Origin: Haematococcus lacustris
Lineage: Eukaryota > Chlorophyta > Chlorophyceae > Chlamydomonadales > Haematococcaceae
Length of the DNA stretch: 64,000 nt
Assembly (NCBI GenBank): GCA_030144725.1
Contig: JASKMD010000005.1
Span: 5,013,910-5,077,909, forward strand
Direction of reading: 5' to 3'
In this document: positions 11,901 through 22,262 of the stretch, piece by piece
Numbering within the stretch: the first letter of the stretch is position 1
Layout of the letters: the number at the start of each line of letters is the position of its first letter
Position numbers and translations under genes: made by a program
Notes under the pieces: generated by a model
What the model saw: the letters and a program-made list of their open reading frames with translations, nothing else
Database searches by the model: none
Told to the model about the DNA's origin: nothing

Positions 11901-13891
11901 GGTAGCCGGGGGGTGGGGGTGGGGGGTGGGGGGCCAGGGGGCAGGGAGGGCACACTTTACAGGGTGAAAAGGCCTCAGCACATGCCTGCTGCCTGCTGCC
12001 TGCTGCCTGCTGCCTGCTGCCTGGCGTGTAGGTAGGGGATGACCCCGTGACGGAGCTGGTGGACGTGCACAGCGGCCGCACCGTGGCGCACCTGCCTGCC
12101 CACGCTGACTTCTCCTTTGCTGCAGCCTGGCACCCGCACGGCAACCTGCTGGCCACAGGTGCCTGACGACCCCTCACTCCCCCCCCCGCCCCCCTCACCT
12201 CACCTCGCCACACCACACCCCCTGCCCTGCCCTGCCTACATCCCTGACAGTGTCAGGCGTCGCAGCATCCATCACCTGACACCCCCCCTCCCCCCGTCCC
12301 CTTCCCCCTCGTTGTGTAGCGCCCACCCACAGTCATGCAGTCCTCACACACCCCTGCTGCTGCTGCTGTTCCTGCTGCTGCTGCCCCCCCTGCGCCCCCC
12401 CCCTGCCCAGTCCCTGCCACTGGCTGCTGCACAGGCAACCAGGACACAACCACTGTGGTGTGGGACATCCGCAACACAGGGGCGCCTCTCACGCAGCTGG
12501 CAGGTGGGCAGGGCAGGGCAGGGCAAGGCAGGGCAAGGCAGGGCAGGCAGGGCAGGGCAGGGCAGGGCAGGGCAGGGCAGGGCAGGGCAGGGCAGGGCAG
12601 GGCAGGGCAGGGCAGGGCAGGGCAGGGCAGGGCAGGGCCAGGGCAGGGCAGGGCCAGGGCACCTACCCCACCCTGTTGACCCAGCCCTTACTTCTCGCCT
12701 CCTGGTCTGCCCCGTGCCCCTGTGCTGCCCTGCCCTGTGCTGCAACGCGCTGCTGTGTGTCCCCATGCGCGGCCATGCGCCCGCAGCGGCCATGGGGGCG
12801 GTGCGCTCCCTGCGCTTCTCCCAGGACGGCGCCTTCCTGGCCGCCAGCGAGCCGGCTGACTTCGTGCACATCTACGACGTGGCCTCGGGCTTCAGGACGG
12901 CACAGCAGGTGCAGAGGGGGAGGCGGGGCCGGGGCGGGGGGGGCACGGTCCCTTGGCACTAGCTCGGGGGGGGGGCTCGGGGTGGAGGGGTGGAGGGGGG
13001 TGGGGGGGGTGGGGGGGGGTGCATAGTCCCTGGGGATTGGGCTGTGGGGGGGACCCAGGGCTCAGAGGGGGGGTGCCATGGTTCTTAGACCTTGGCTTAG
13101 GGGGCGGCTCGGGCGGCCTGCCTGCCTGCCTAAGTGGCCAGGGGCTGTGAGCACAGCTGCTTGCGTGGTGTGCCCAGGCTGCTGGGGGGCATGGCTGCGT
13201 GGGTACAACCGTGGCAGGGCAGGGCTGGTCAGGGGTAGGGGACGGGCACTCATGCGTCCAGGCCAGCGAGTAAGGGGTGGTCGGGCGGGGGGGGAGGGGT
13301 GGCTAGGGTTAGGGTTAGGGGGAGGGGTGGCTACTGCTGACTGGGCTCCTTTAGGGGGGGGGGGGTAGGGTTAGGGTCAGGGTGACTGGACCCCCTGCCG
13401 GGTGGATGCCTAGGGCAGGTCAGCCAGACATAACGGCAGCTTCGTGAGGGAGAGAGCAGCAGCAGGGCGGGCCCGCCTGTGATGGACCTGGCTCCTGGCA
13501 GGGAAGGCGCACAGTCCTGCCCGGTGGGTGTGCGTGTGTGCTACGCCAAGCAGCCGCTCTAGGCTGCCGGCACCGCTAAATAACCGACTAGCTGACGCGA
13601 CCAACTGACCTGCGTGCCGCGCAGATCGAGCTGTTTGGCGATATAGCCGGCTTTTCCTTCACACCCGCGGGTGACGCGTTCTTTGTGGGCATCGCGGATA
13701 CCACGTACGCCAGCCTGCTGCAGTACAACGCTGTCCAGCGCAGCGGTGCGCACCGGTGGAGCGGGTGGGACGATGACATGGCAGAAGCCGTCGCCGCACG
13801 ATCGGCCGCGCGATTGACGGTGCCTGAGACTGTAGCCGTCACCGGGTCCGGAGACCAACCTGGTGTACCAGCGGGATCCCGGAGAGTGTGA
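5995..13891 (+). CDS. WD40-repeat protein of the fungal C2A9.03-like/plant WD family
   Basis: Exons: 5995-6246, 6831-6940, 9638-9740, 10091-10190, 10324-10383, 10619 to about 10943 (internal structure unclear), 11378-11491, 11812-11891, 12036-12158, 12435-12503, 12787-12908 and 13625-13891 (TGA). The N-terminus is acidic and Ser-rich (SDSSSSDSDG, SDDEEELLD). It is followed by IPWERLHWTREQYRTTRLAN, VQLNIVHFQLRNLVW, VAAGGFGGELV, DNGITNGLEIF, VLAANNDCCVRLFD, AAWHPHGNLLATGNQDTT, SLRFSQDGAFLAASEPADFV and FGDIAGFSFTPAGDAFFVG. These match, in order, the conserved blocks of an uncharacterised WD family known from fungi and plants. The function is unknown, probably a beta-propeller scaffold. Exon 4 carries one extra G (10107-10110) that breaks the frame. 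A second phase conflict lies between 10703 and 10915 (indel in G-runs or an unseen intron). Introns 2, 6-7 and 10-11 contain large tandem arrays. Confidence 0.85.
7709..9635 (+). repeat. Minisatellite, 15-17 bp units, in WD40 intron 2
   Basis: The left part uses 17-bp units (GGCCCCTGTTGACCCCT and GGCCCCTGGCGACCCCT variants). The right part is nearly homogeneous 15-bp GGCCCCTGGTGACCT. The array is interrupted by the N gap and runs to within a few bases of the 3' splice site at 9637. Apparent long reading frames across it on both strands are by-products of the 15-bp period. Confidence 0.97.
8586..9085. other. Assembly gap of 500 N
   Basis: Exactly 500 N with identical minisatellite units on both sides, so this is a collapsed or unresolved array of unknown true length. 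Confidence 0.99.
10945..11310 (+). repeat. GGGGGA/GGGGA purine satellite in a WD40 intron
   Basis: About 365 bp of almost pure GAGGGG with occasional 5-bp units, located between the donor at 10944 and the acceptor at 11377. It is strongly G-rich on the coding strand and could form G-quadruplex or triplex structures. The Gly-Glu, Ser-Pro and Leu-Pro frames across it are not genes. Confidence 0.97.
12505..12660 (+). repeat. GGGCA pentanucleotide array in a WD40 intron
   Basis: About 155 bp of GGGCA units (a few GGGCAA and GGGCCA variants), starting directly after the donor at 12504. The first unit overlaps the 5' splice site. Confidence 0.96.
13303..13383 (+). repeat. Interstitial telomere-like TTAGGG units in WD40 intron 12
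   Basis: Two short tracts, at 13303-13320 (about three TTAGGG units) and 13366-13383 (TAGGG, TTAGGG, TCAGGG). Both lie in the intron 12909-13624. Confidence 0.85.
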
Positions 13892-16606
13892 CCGCGCAAC
13901 ACCGGCTTAGCCTTCTCCCCGCGCACATTAGCTTTCGCAAGATATCCCTTCAACCTGGTGGATCCGTTCAATTTCCGGTATCTGCCGATACGCCGCTTGC
14001 GGCGTTCGCTGCAGCGGCATCATCCGGGGCAAGGAGGACAGCTGATTGCTTTGCTTGCAATCGGTGGAGGCATCAGTAAGACAGCGAGGACTGCGAGGCT
14101 CACCCAGTTATGGCACGAAGGTCGCACATGCACACATGCAACAGTGAATATCGCGCAGTCCCTTTGTGTGCCCACCCTCGTCTATCCGTCTTACACGAGA
14201 AGGCTTGGCAGCTGCGGAGCCGTGGTCGACAGGGCGACAGTCCATCTTGTGGCTTCCGCCCACCATACCAATGCATGGCTTTGCCTCAGCTCCACTCGCC
14301 TATACTGGTAAACAGTTGTGGTTTTCGATTTTTGTGTGTGTGTCTGTGTTCGGAACGCGGTGGCGCACAGGTTCTTACATCCTTGATATCTACTGGTCCA
14401 CTCGGCGACAGTGACTCACTGGCAGTGGCTTGTCCTGTGCATGGCTTTTCCTTGGCCGGATGTCTGACTCAACCTTAGCTTCACTCGCAGCCAGGCACGG
14501 GGATTTCCCAAAGTGCGGGGGGCCTCTGGTGCGTCGGAATAGGTGCTCGCGGGATGTTAGGGTTGTACTGCCGGTGCTTTGTGTACCCACGTGACAAGCC
14601 CGGTACGGTACCCACGGACGCCGAAGCCTACAGGGTAAGCTTTCAAAATGTGCTGCCCCCTTGCGAACCCTCGCTTGCTGCCGGAGCGCTTGCTGCCGGA
14701 GAGTGCTGCTGTTAGTACTAACAAATTAAAAAGCCGGTCAAGAGCGGGTACCCCGGGCAAGAAGCCGACTAAGCGGGCACAGCAGCGGAGCTCACACGGT
14801 GGGCCCGGCCGCGGTCGGCGCCAGCTAAAAAAGAGAGGGGGGAGGCGAGCAGCGAGGGAGGAGGTGTTCGGCTGCGCAGGTGTCTGCTACCTTTGCGTAT
14901 ACGTGCCCGAGCCGCAAATGGGCGAGGCCAGGCATAGCCATAACAGGCTAACGGTCAGAACCATGTACTAGAGGGAGGCTAGGCGCCCTTGATAACTGTT
15001 GCATCAGTCTCCCTACGGACCAGGATCGTGAACCGACATTCTGACACTTTCGCAGTCTTTCACGTTGCTTCCGTAATTCATCTGCCTATACCATGCAACC
15101 TGGGCTACACCTGGTCTGAACCCTATCCTTGTCTTGGCTGGTGAAATACACAAAAGCAAACATACAGAATGCGCAAGTCTAAGGATCGCCTGGACCACCC
15201 TGCCCCCTGTGGCCACTACTCCGGGTGCGTCCCCAAACCTGACGTGAGCATCAGGGACATCCGTTCATGGGCGCCTCCGCAGCACCACGCCGCCATCAAC
15301 ATGTTTTCTTGTCTGCATGCTACCCATGCACACGCCCAAATACCCATTTCAAGTGGGGTGGCGCAATATGATTGTGGATTCATACGCGCACCCCATGCAA
15401 ACACCTGCGGCTGCTGACAGCACCACATAAAACCAGTCAGACAGAGTATCTCACCAGGCAGCACCTGGTCAGTCGCCCCCTTAGCCCCTGGAGAGGAAGC
15501 TGACGAGAAGCTGCATGGGCGAACAAGTGTGCGCACGCTTTCGACGACTGTTGTCAGCAGGCCCCCCAGCCTTCCCTCCTAACACAGACCGCTCCTACAT
15601 GCTGCGGCCTGGGAGGAAGCTAGATTGGTCAGGGGGCAGGGCAGGGCAGTGTATACCGCACGCCAGGCAGCCCACACACCACTAGGCAGAATCTCACCGC
15701 AGAACCGCATGCTTCTTTGGCAAGACACTCTTTCAGATCGGCTACCCAGCCCACCCCACACTCAGCGATGCCATCTGACAACGCAGGCATCCTGTGGCTG
15801 TCGGGGGCCAGGGGCTAGCCAGGATGCAGGGGCCTGGGTCCTGCCTGGGGCTCCCAGTGTGGCACCTCTCGCACGCAATGCAGCGTCATGGATGAGCTAG
15901 CAGTCAGGGGAGTGCGGTGGCACGCGTGCTGTGCGCGCTGCCTGCATGTCGGCTGGCCGGCATGCATGCATGCAATGCCTGATCTCTGTGGTTTGACCCA
16001 GAAGATTTTGGGGAGCATGGAGGAGTGTACAATGGAGTGATGTGTGACCCAGTGCCCCGGTCACAAGATGATGGAAGGTGAAGAATGGAGCGGACAGGCG
16101 TCGGCCTTGCCCACCCAAAATGGCTGTGTGAATCACGCAGTGAGTGCCCACCGCCCCCTGCAGCGGCCTAAACCTCACCCAGCCCCGGCACCAGCAGCGT
16201 GCCCCCCAGTGCTCCCTAGGCCCTTGGCCAGCCCAGGGCCTGGCTCCCCCCTATTCCTGTCCCACCGCCAGCTGTCACTCAGCGCCCTGAGGCATGGGGA
16301 GTGGGGGGTGTCTGTTGGTGCCTCGCCCCCAGGCTGTGGCCCAGCGCTGGCCACACCGTCAGCCCGGCGCTGTCCTGTCCTGCAACGCAACACCTCGGCG
16401 CCTTGTTCCACGCACGATGACATCACTCCTCCAGCAGCTGAGCGCAGCGCCCTGGGGGGTGGGGAGTCCCCCCTGCACGCCTGTCTTGAGCTGCGTGTAG
16501 GGCCAACTGGACCTCCCCACCTCAGGCTGCTCCAGGCCTGCTGGTATGGCTAGCAGGGGGGGTCCCAGCTCTCCCTGGGTGGTGCGGTGTGGTGTGGGGC
16601 CAGTGG
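13892..16606. other. Intergenic, no supported gene
   Basis: About 2.7 kb without a convincing exon chain. Base composition drops compared with the flanking genes. A basic frame at 14648-14971 (rich in Lys/Arg, KPTKRAQQ, GRGRRQLKKRGGRR) has no splice or homology support. A GCATGCATGCATGCA run occurs near 15960. Confidence 0.5.
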
Positions 16607-19016
16607 TCAGGAGGGGGCCGGCTGCAGCGCAGGCCCGGCCAGCAGGGCGGGTTGCGTGCGGTGCGCCAGGAAGCGCTGGGCCAGGTACTGCAGCGCCAGC
16701 TCCACGTTGTCCGCCCTGCCGCTCACCACCACCTGCATGGGCAGGCAGGCCAGCATGGTAGGGCTGACGTATGGGATGCATGAGGCTGGCTGCACAGATG
16801 AGCCAGCCTTGTGCGTCTAGTGCTGCCTGCCCTCATCAGCTCAGCCCTGGTGCTGCGGGCCCTCAGCCCACCTAGGCAGAGTTCTTGACCGGCAGCCCTC
16901 ATGCCCCCTACCCTCAACAGCTGCCCAGTGCACAAGTTGGGCTCAACATCAGGGGTGCGGGGCACCAGGAGCCTTGTGCGCCAGCACTCGGCCAGCTGGC
17001 CAGCCAGGGATGAGCTGCGACAGGCAGGGCTTGCTGGATGCGACTTGATGTGCCTCAGTAGCTTCTGGCTATACATATGGTGACACACACGGCCCCCTGA
17101 CAGCTGACCTGCCTGCTGTGCCAGTGTACGTTCATTGCGGCAGGTGCGGGAGAGCATCTGCCAGCTGTGAGGTCGTGTGCCAGCACCTGCTGGTCCCACC
17201 CACCCGCTGCACCAGGCTCCCTGCAGCCCACTGCACCAGGCTCACCTTGTAGCCCAGCTGGCCCGGCGCTTGCTCCTCAGGCCTGCCTTCCTCCGGCAGC
17301 ACCACCACCCTGACCTGCAACAGGTTCTGCAGCGACTGCAGCCACCCCATGCCTTGAGTCATCAGCTCACTGGCCTGCCCCGGGCTGATGTGAGCGGCCT
17401 GCTGGACCTGCACAGCCTCCCAGCTGCTGCGGGGCTGCAGGGCACGGGGGGAGCCTAGGGAGGTGTGGCGGGTCAGCAGCGCGCTTGGCCGGGCAAGGCC
17501 GGACGGTTGGCCCGGTCCACCCACCCCCACTCCTGCCTGCTGCTGCTGCTGGGTCAGCTGCAGGCTGCCGGCTGGTGCTGAGTGGGTGAGGGAGGCTGCG
17601 CTGGCAAGGTGGGCGGGGTTGAAGGGCTGCAAGGTGGTGGGCTGAGCATGGCCGGCAGGCAGTGTGGGCGGCAGCAAGCCTGGGAAGTGCTGCTGGCTTA
17701 GGCCACTCAGCTGCTGCTGGAGGCTGGTGCTGGAGGGCAGGTGACCCACGCTGGCCATGCCAGGCAGCGTGCCTTGCTGCGTGTGCTGGGCGCCGTCTAG
17801 GGCGTGCTGCAGGTCCTGCATGTTGTACGCCGCCAGCCCGGCTTCAGCCGTGTTGTGCAGGTCAGGTGGTGGGTAGGGCAGGCCCAGTCCCACTTGCTGC
17901 TGGGGCCAGAGCTGCAGCTGCTGCTGCCCCATCTGCAGCATGTGCTGCTGCTGTTGGATCTGGGAGGACAGCAGCTCCCTGGGTGCAAGCGCAGGCATAG
18001 GCAGTGGCCAGGGGGGAGCGGGAGAGAGAGAAGAGTGAGGTGCCATGAAACCCAGAAGGAAGTCGGCAGTCGCTGCGTCATATGGCAGCGGTGGCTGCTG
18101 GCCCCTGGGGCGGGTGATGGGCAGCACGGCTGCAGGGGGGCCCTGGTCGGTGCCATGCTGCCGGGCTGGGGCGCTCTCCAGCACCCGGCTGATGATGTGG
18201 CCCAGGGCCGCCACTGCCTCTGAGCCTGTGATGGTCACGGCACGGTGGTAGTTCAGACCGCCCTGGTGGTCCTGAGGCGTCAGGCTGATGTTGGTGCTGG
18301 TTTCCTGGCTGATGCGGCGAATGGTCTCACCACCTGGACGCACACGGCGGTGAACAAATCAGTCCCGGGCGGTCCCGAGCCGAGGAGCTGCATGCAGGCA
18401 ACATCTAAACACAAATTCGCACCTCTTCCGATCACTGCTCCGCAAGTTGCGGCGGGAAGTAGCAGCCTGACTTGCCGGCTGCAACCAGGGCGTGCCGAGG
18501 AACTGCTGGCCCGGTCGGAGGGACCGCCCGAAGGGTCGTCCACCGCTTCCAGCAGTGAGCAGGTTGCTGCGACTGCATCTAGCACCTGCATCACGACGTT
18601 GTTGCCACCGACAAACTCTCCAATGACATTTCCCACCAACATCCTCCACCGACATTGCGACACAGACCTGCGATACTGTTCCGGACAGCAGGCATACACG
18701 GTCCGTGGTTCCGGCCCAAAACTCGTTAGGACGGCTCAGCTGCACGCGTGCGCCTGTCGCCAACTGCAGCATACTGCGATTTGTGCCTCCACGCTGCGTA
18801 AAACAGCCGCATTGACACAACTTGGTCCGGCAGGCGTGGGTTGCCTATTTGTAAGACACAATTAGGAAGGGAACCCACGCCGATGATGATGCCGGCGTCA
18901 AAATTGGAGTACAGAAGCCGCATGGCCACTTGGGGCTCGGCCTGGGATGCGACCGTAGTATGGCTATGCTCAGGGACGCTCTGCGCAGTGCTTAATCCCG
19001 CCTGGGAGCTGTCCAT
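16607..19016 (-). CDS. KH-domain RNA-binding protein (NOVA/BTR1-like)
   Basis: Minus-strand exons: 19016-18879, 18793 to about 18637, an exon around 18480-18410, 18333-17246 and 16732-16607 (TGA). KH1 is split by an intron inside its GxxG loop: RLLYSNFDAGIIIG joins RGGTNRSMLQLATGARVQLS, then FWAGTTDRVCLLSG. KH2 reads VRLLLPAATCGAVIGR, then GGETIRRISQETSTNISL and NYHRAVTITGSEAVAALGHI. A long Gln/Pro/Leu-rich low-complexity linker follows. The C-terminus has a final KH-like beta-alpha (VVVSGRADNVELALQYLAQ) but no GxxG before it. Nova/PCBP-type proteins bind YCAY-like single-stranded RNA in splicing or mRNA control; that role is inferred here. Between KH1 and KH2 the frame changes near 18637: one surplus G or an unusual intron. 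An upstream ATG at 19091 is an alternative start. Confidence 0.8.
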
Positions 19017-19091
19017 AGATTTGGCGAAGCCTCCAAGCTCTGCCTTCGCCCCCCTCCAAATCTCTAAGGTCGTCCAACGCGGCGCCCCCAC

Positions 19092-20447
19092 TTGCTAACC
19101 CTGCCTATTTTACCTGCCTTGCCTAATTGGCGTTTGCCGCATATGCAAGCATGTGAAAGCATGTGTGACAGTGTGTTCTAAATCTTACCGACTACTTGTA
19201 TATGGAGCGCAACTCGACTAGCCTAGACGTCTCGACTCACTTAGTCGAGTCGACATCTCGACTCGACTAGCCTAGCCGGACAAGATGGGCACAAAAGGAG
19301 CATCTGAATAGCGCACCTGCTTGAGGCACCTGTGTGGACGGTGTGGCGCAGCTCAGCGAATGATTTGCTGGCCTGGTTGGGTTGGCGGTTAAAGTTGTTT
19401 TGCCCGGACATGCCCGGACATGCCCAGCAGCGTCTGGATCGCAAAATGGAGGTGTGCGAGTACTTGTTCCATCTAGCCTAGCTTATCTTGTCACCTTAGT
19501 CTGGTCCCGTGGCGCATCGTTATGCCTACAGGTCTCTTACACTACCACGCACGGTTAGAGGCCTGCAGCGAGCGGGCAGTGCTCGGTAGCCTGCTGCTCG
19601 TTCGCCATTTACGTGGCCGGCCAGGTCAACGAGAACGTTCAGTTAGTCTAGACAGACATCCGAGCAAATGCGGAAACCATGAAGATGTGTACAAGGCCTT
19701 CATGCTGAAACAAAGCCTTTACGCCAGCTTTTGTTTGTCGGGAAACCTGGGATTTGTCCACCGCACCGCCCCCAGTTGCCAGCCCTGCCTAATCTAGCTA
19801 CCTTGCCTAGTTGTTCTAGGGTTGCCTAGTTAGCCTAGAGGCACACACACCAGAATGGCTGAGCTGAAGTGGGCATCAGGCCCTCTAGCAGTAGCCTTTA
19901 CAACAGCGATCTCGCAGCCTGTGTTTGATTACAACTCTTGCATCATTTTGGTGTAGCATGAAGGCTGTAGGGATTCAAACTTGTTTGTTTGTATGTCATG
20001 ATGTTGGCCCTGTTTGCGGTGGTGGTTACGCTGGTGGTGGTGGTGGCCGGCGCTTGCACCGTGCCGAGTTAGGTTTACTCTTGCGGCAGCTCTTGCTGTT
20101 GCCACTGGATGACTGCTACTGTGCGGTTGCTATTGTGCGATGGTAGCGGTAGGCCACTGCCGCTGTGCGATTTCCACTATGCCACTGTGCAATGGCAGTG
20201 ATTGCCGCAATGGCAGCGATGGTAGCGGTTGGTAGCGATTGGCCACTGCCGCTGTGCGATTTCCACTATGCCACTGTGCAATGGCAGTGATTGCCGCAAT
20301 GGCAGCGATGCGCAGCCCCAGCCAGTGAGGCGGGCGCCTAAAAAGTGCGGCGGTTGAGGCAATAAATACAAATCATGCGACCGCGAATAGGGCCGTTGTT
20401 TGTGTCGTATTGAGGTCGCATTCGTGTCGTCCCCGTTGCATGCGTCA
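19092..20447. other. Intergenic with short direct and inverted repeats
   Basis: No supported gene. At 19210-19275 TCGACTAGCCTAG occurs twice around an inverted TCGACTC/GAGTCGA core. At 20152-20309 two identical 69-bp copies are present (see the separate repeat entry). Confidence 0.5.
20152..20309 (+). repeat. Two identical 69-bp direct repeats
   Basis: Copies at 20152-20220 and 20241-20309 are identical by eye, separated by 20 bp of GGTAGCG-rich spacer. They lie about 140 bp upstream of the ATG at 20448, in the presumed promoter or 5'UTR. Each copy is itself rich in CCACTGC/GCAATGG palindromic pieces. Confidence 0.9.
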
Positions 20448-22262
20448 ATGGACGATGAAGAGGATGAGCGCAGGCAGACGAGGCCCAACAACGCGTTCCT
20501 CTCACGCATGGTGACGCACGTGGCGAGGGGCAACCAGTACTCAACCGACATCGCCGCGGCTGCGGCCGCCCGCAAGGCATGTACGTTAGAGGTGCAGGGC
20601 GTCGCCTTGGCCAGCAGCTGCTGCAGCTGCTGCATGCCCGGGGCTTGTGGCGCAGGCCATGGGAGCGAGCGCTGCTGCCAGCCTGAGACCAGCTCTGCTG
20701 CGAGCTAGCCAGAAAGGTTCAGGCACAATCCGGCAGGCCGTAATGGCGGCAGCTGAGCAGCAGAAGCTCGCACTGTGCTCTGCGTTGCTAACAGAGGTGG
20801 GCCTCAGCACATATCCCCCCTAGAGGCTGTGTCGCCTGAAATCCGCAGTTGTTGTCCTGGCCAATGCCTAATCCCCTGCCCCTGCCCTCTTTTAGAATGA
20901 GGCGATGGGCGTAGGCATGAAACGCATGCTCTTATGTCAGCAACAGCTAGGATAGTGCCCAGTGCACACAGCACTGTGCCACAGTCTGCTGGGCCTGGGC
21001 CTTGGGTGTTCGGCCTCGCAGCCTTTTTGACGCTCAGGCCAGGGTACTCCTTGCCTAGGGCCGGTGCCCTTGCTTGGCCTGGCCACCAGCACAGCTCCAC
21101 TGGGGTGGGCCTCAGCAGGCTGGCAAGCCAGAGCTGCAGCAGGTGTGAGTCACGGCCCCTTGCCCGCAGGGCCGCATGTCATGCCCCTTGCCCCTTGCCC
21201 CTTGCCCCTTGCCCCTTGCCCCTTGCCCCTTGCCCCTTGCCCCCAATGCACCTCGCCAGCAAGGCACTTGCGCTCTAGTTTGGCTGGACCAGCCAGCTAG
21301 GTGCGTGGTGCAGGTGGCCCTGGCCTTTGGATACAAGCTGAGCGTGATTGGCCCGGACACCGTGCCCCCGCAGCCCCCCGCATGTGAGTGTTGCGCCGCA
21401 CACTGCAGCCAGCCTGGCCGCTACCCCATGCTGCATGGCCACCCGCCCGCATGCCACCCGCCCTGTTCTCCCACCACGTTCAGCTAAGACCTGGGTAGGG
21501 GCGACAGCAGGTGGCGATGAGGAGGGGCAGCGCAGCAGTCAGTGGACGGCTGGACCTGGGGCCAGGGAGGCGCCTGCCCTCCCCTCCTCAGCGCCCGCCC
21601 TGGACCGGGCTGGCAGCGCCCCCCAAACCTGCCAGCAGCTAGGTGGCAGCAGCTGCGCCCCTGCCCCTGCCCCTGCTGCCGCCAGCCTGCGCCTCCTCTC
21701 AATCTCCTTGCAGCAGCTGCGCCGCTCCCGCCCGGGGCTGGTGCCAGCACTGGCTGGCAGCGGCACCAGTGATGCTGGTGGCGGCAGCTGCCCCACAAAG
21801 CTCAGTGCCAGCAGGCCTGGGGCCGCAGGGGTGGGCCAGCACCCGGGCACGGCCCCACCGGTAGCAACCAGGTCTGGTGGCTGTGATGAAGGCAGTGGGG
21901 GCAGCAGTGGCGGGGGTGAACAGGGGGCGCGGCGGTGCTTGGCTGCGGAGTATGGCCGGGGGGAGGGAGAGGTGTGTGGGCAGGGTCAGGGCGGTGAGGA
22001 CAGCTCAGGAAGTGAGGAGCAGGGGGAGCAGGGGGAGGTGGAGAGTGAGGAGGGGAGTGAGGAGGGGGCGGAGGAAGGTGTGGAGGAGGGGAGTGAAGAG
22101 GAGGGAACAGCAGTGGATGGTGGGCAGCAGCAGCAGGAAGGAGGAGGGGCCATCAAGGAGAGCTTGCAGGACCCTGGCCAGTCCTTCCCCGCTTGTACGG
22201 CGCTCAGTCGCACTGCCCAGCGGGCCGCACAGCAGGCCACCAGCGGCTCCACTGAGGTGTGA
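20448..22262 (+). CDS. Unknown acidic protein, multi-exon
   Basis: The start ATG is at 20448 (MDDEEDERRQTRPNNAFLSR, then a MVTHVARGNQYSTDIAAAAA helix). The first donor is at 20581 (GTACGT). A second exon, roughly 20627-20796, encodes a helical Ala-rich segment ending LALCSALLTE. A further exon ends at the donor near 21385 and encodes VALAFGYKLSVIGPDTVPPQ. The last exon begins near 21484 (KTWVGATAGGDEEGQRSSQW) and runs to the stop at 22260-22262. It encodes low-complexity Ser/Ala/Gly sequence and a strongly acidic Glu-rich stretch (EEGSEEGAEEGVEEGSEEE). An exon near 20898 is possible, but its phase did not resolve. I do not recognise the family. An acidic tail of this kind is common in nuclear or chromatin-associated proteins (inference). 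A transposon-derived fragment lies in antisense in the intron at about 20980-21100. Confidence 0.55.
20980..21100 (-). pseudogene. Fragment resembling the C-terminal tail of a TnpB/Fanzor-type protein
   Basis: The minus frame contains ELCWWPGQARAPALGKEYPG followed by LSVKKAARPN. From memory this is the tail of a multicopy protein family in volvocalean algae that ends after a DRD-N-N RuvC-like motif. No upstream catalytic domain is present here, so it is at most a relic in the intron of the plus-strand gene. See also 42475-42606. Confidence 0.4.
21183..21242 (+). repeat. CCCCTTG heptanucleotide array
   Basis: About nine perfect CCCCTTG units, in an intron of the acidic-protein gene. Confidence 0.95.

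Noticed and set aside
14648..14971. Basic 107-residue frame as a ribosomal or histone-like gene
   Set aside because: Composition is basic, but there is no family match, no upstream signal and no splice partners.
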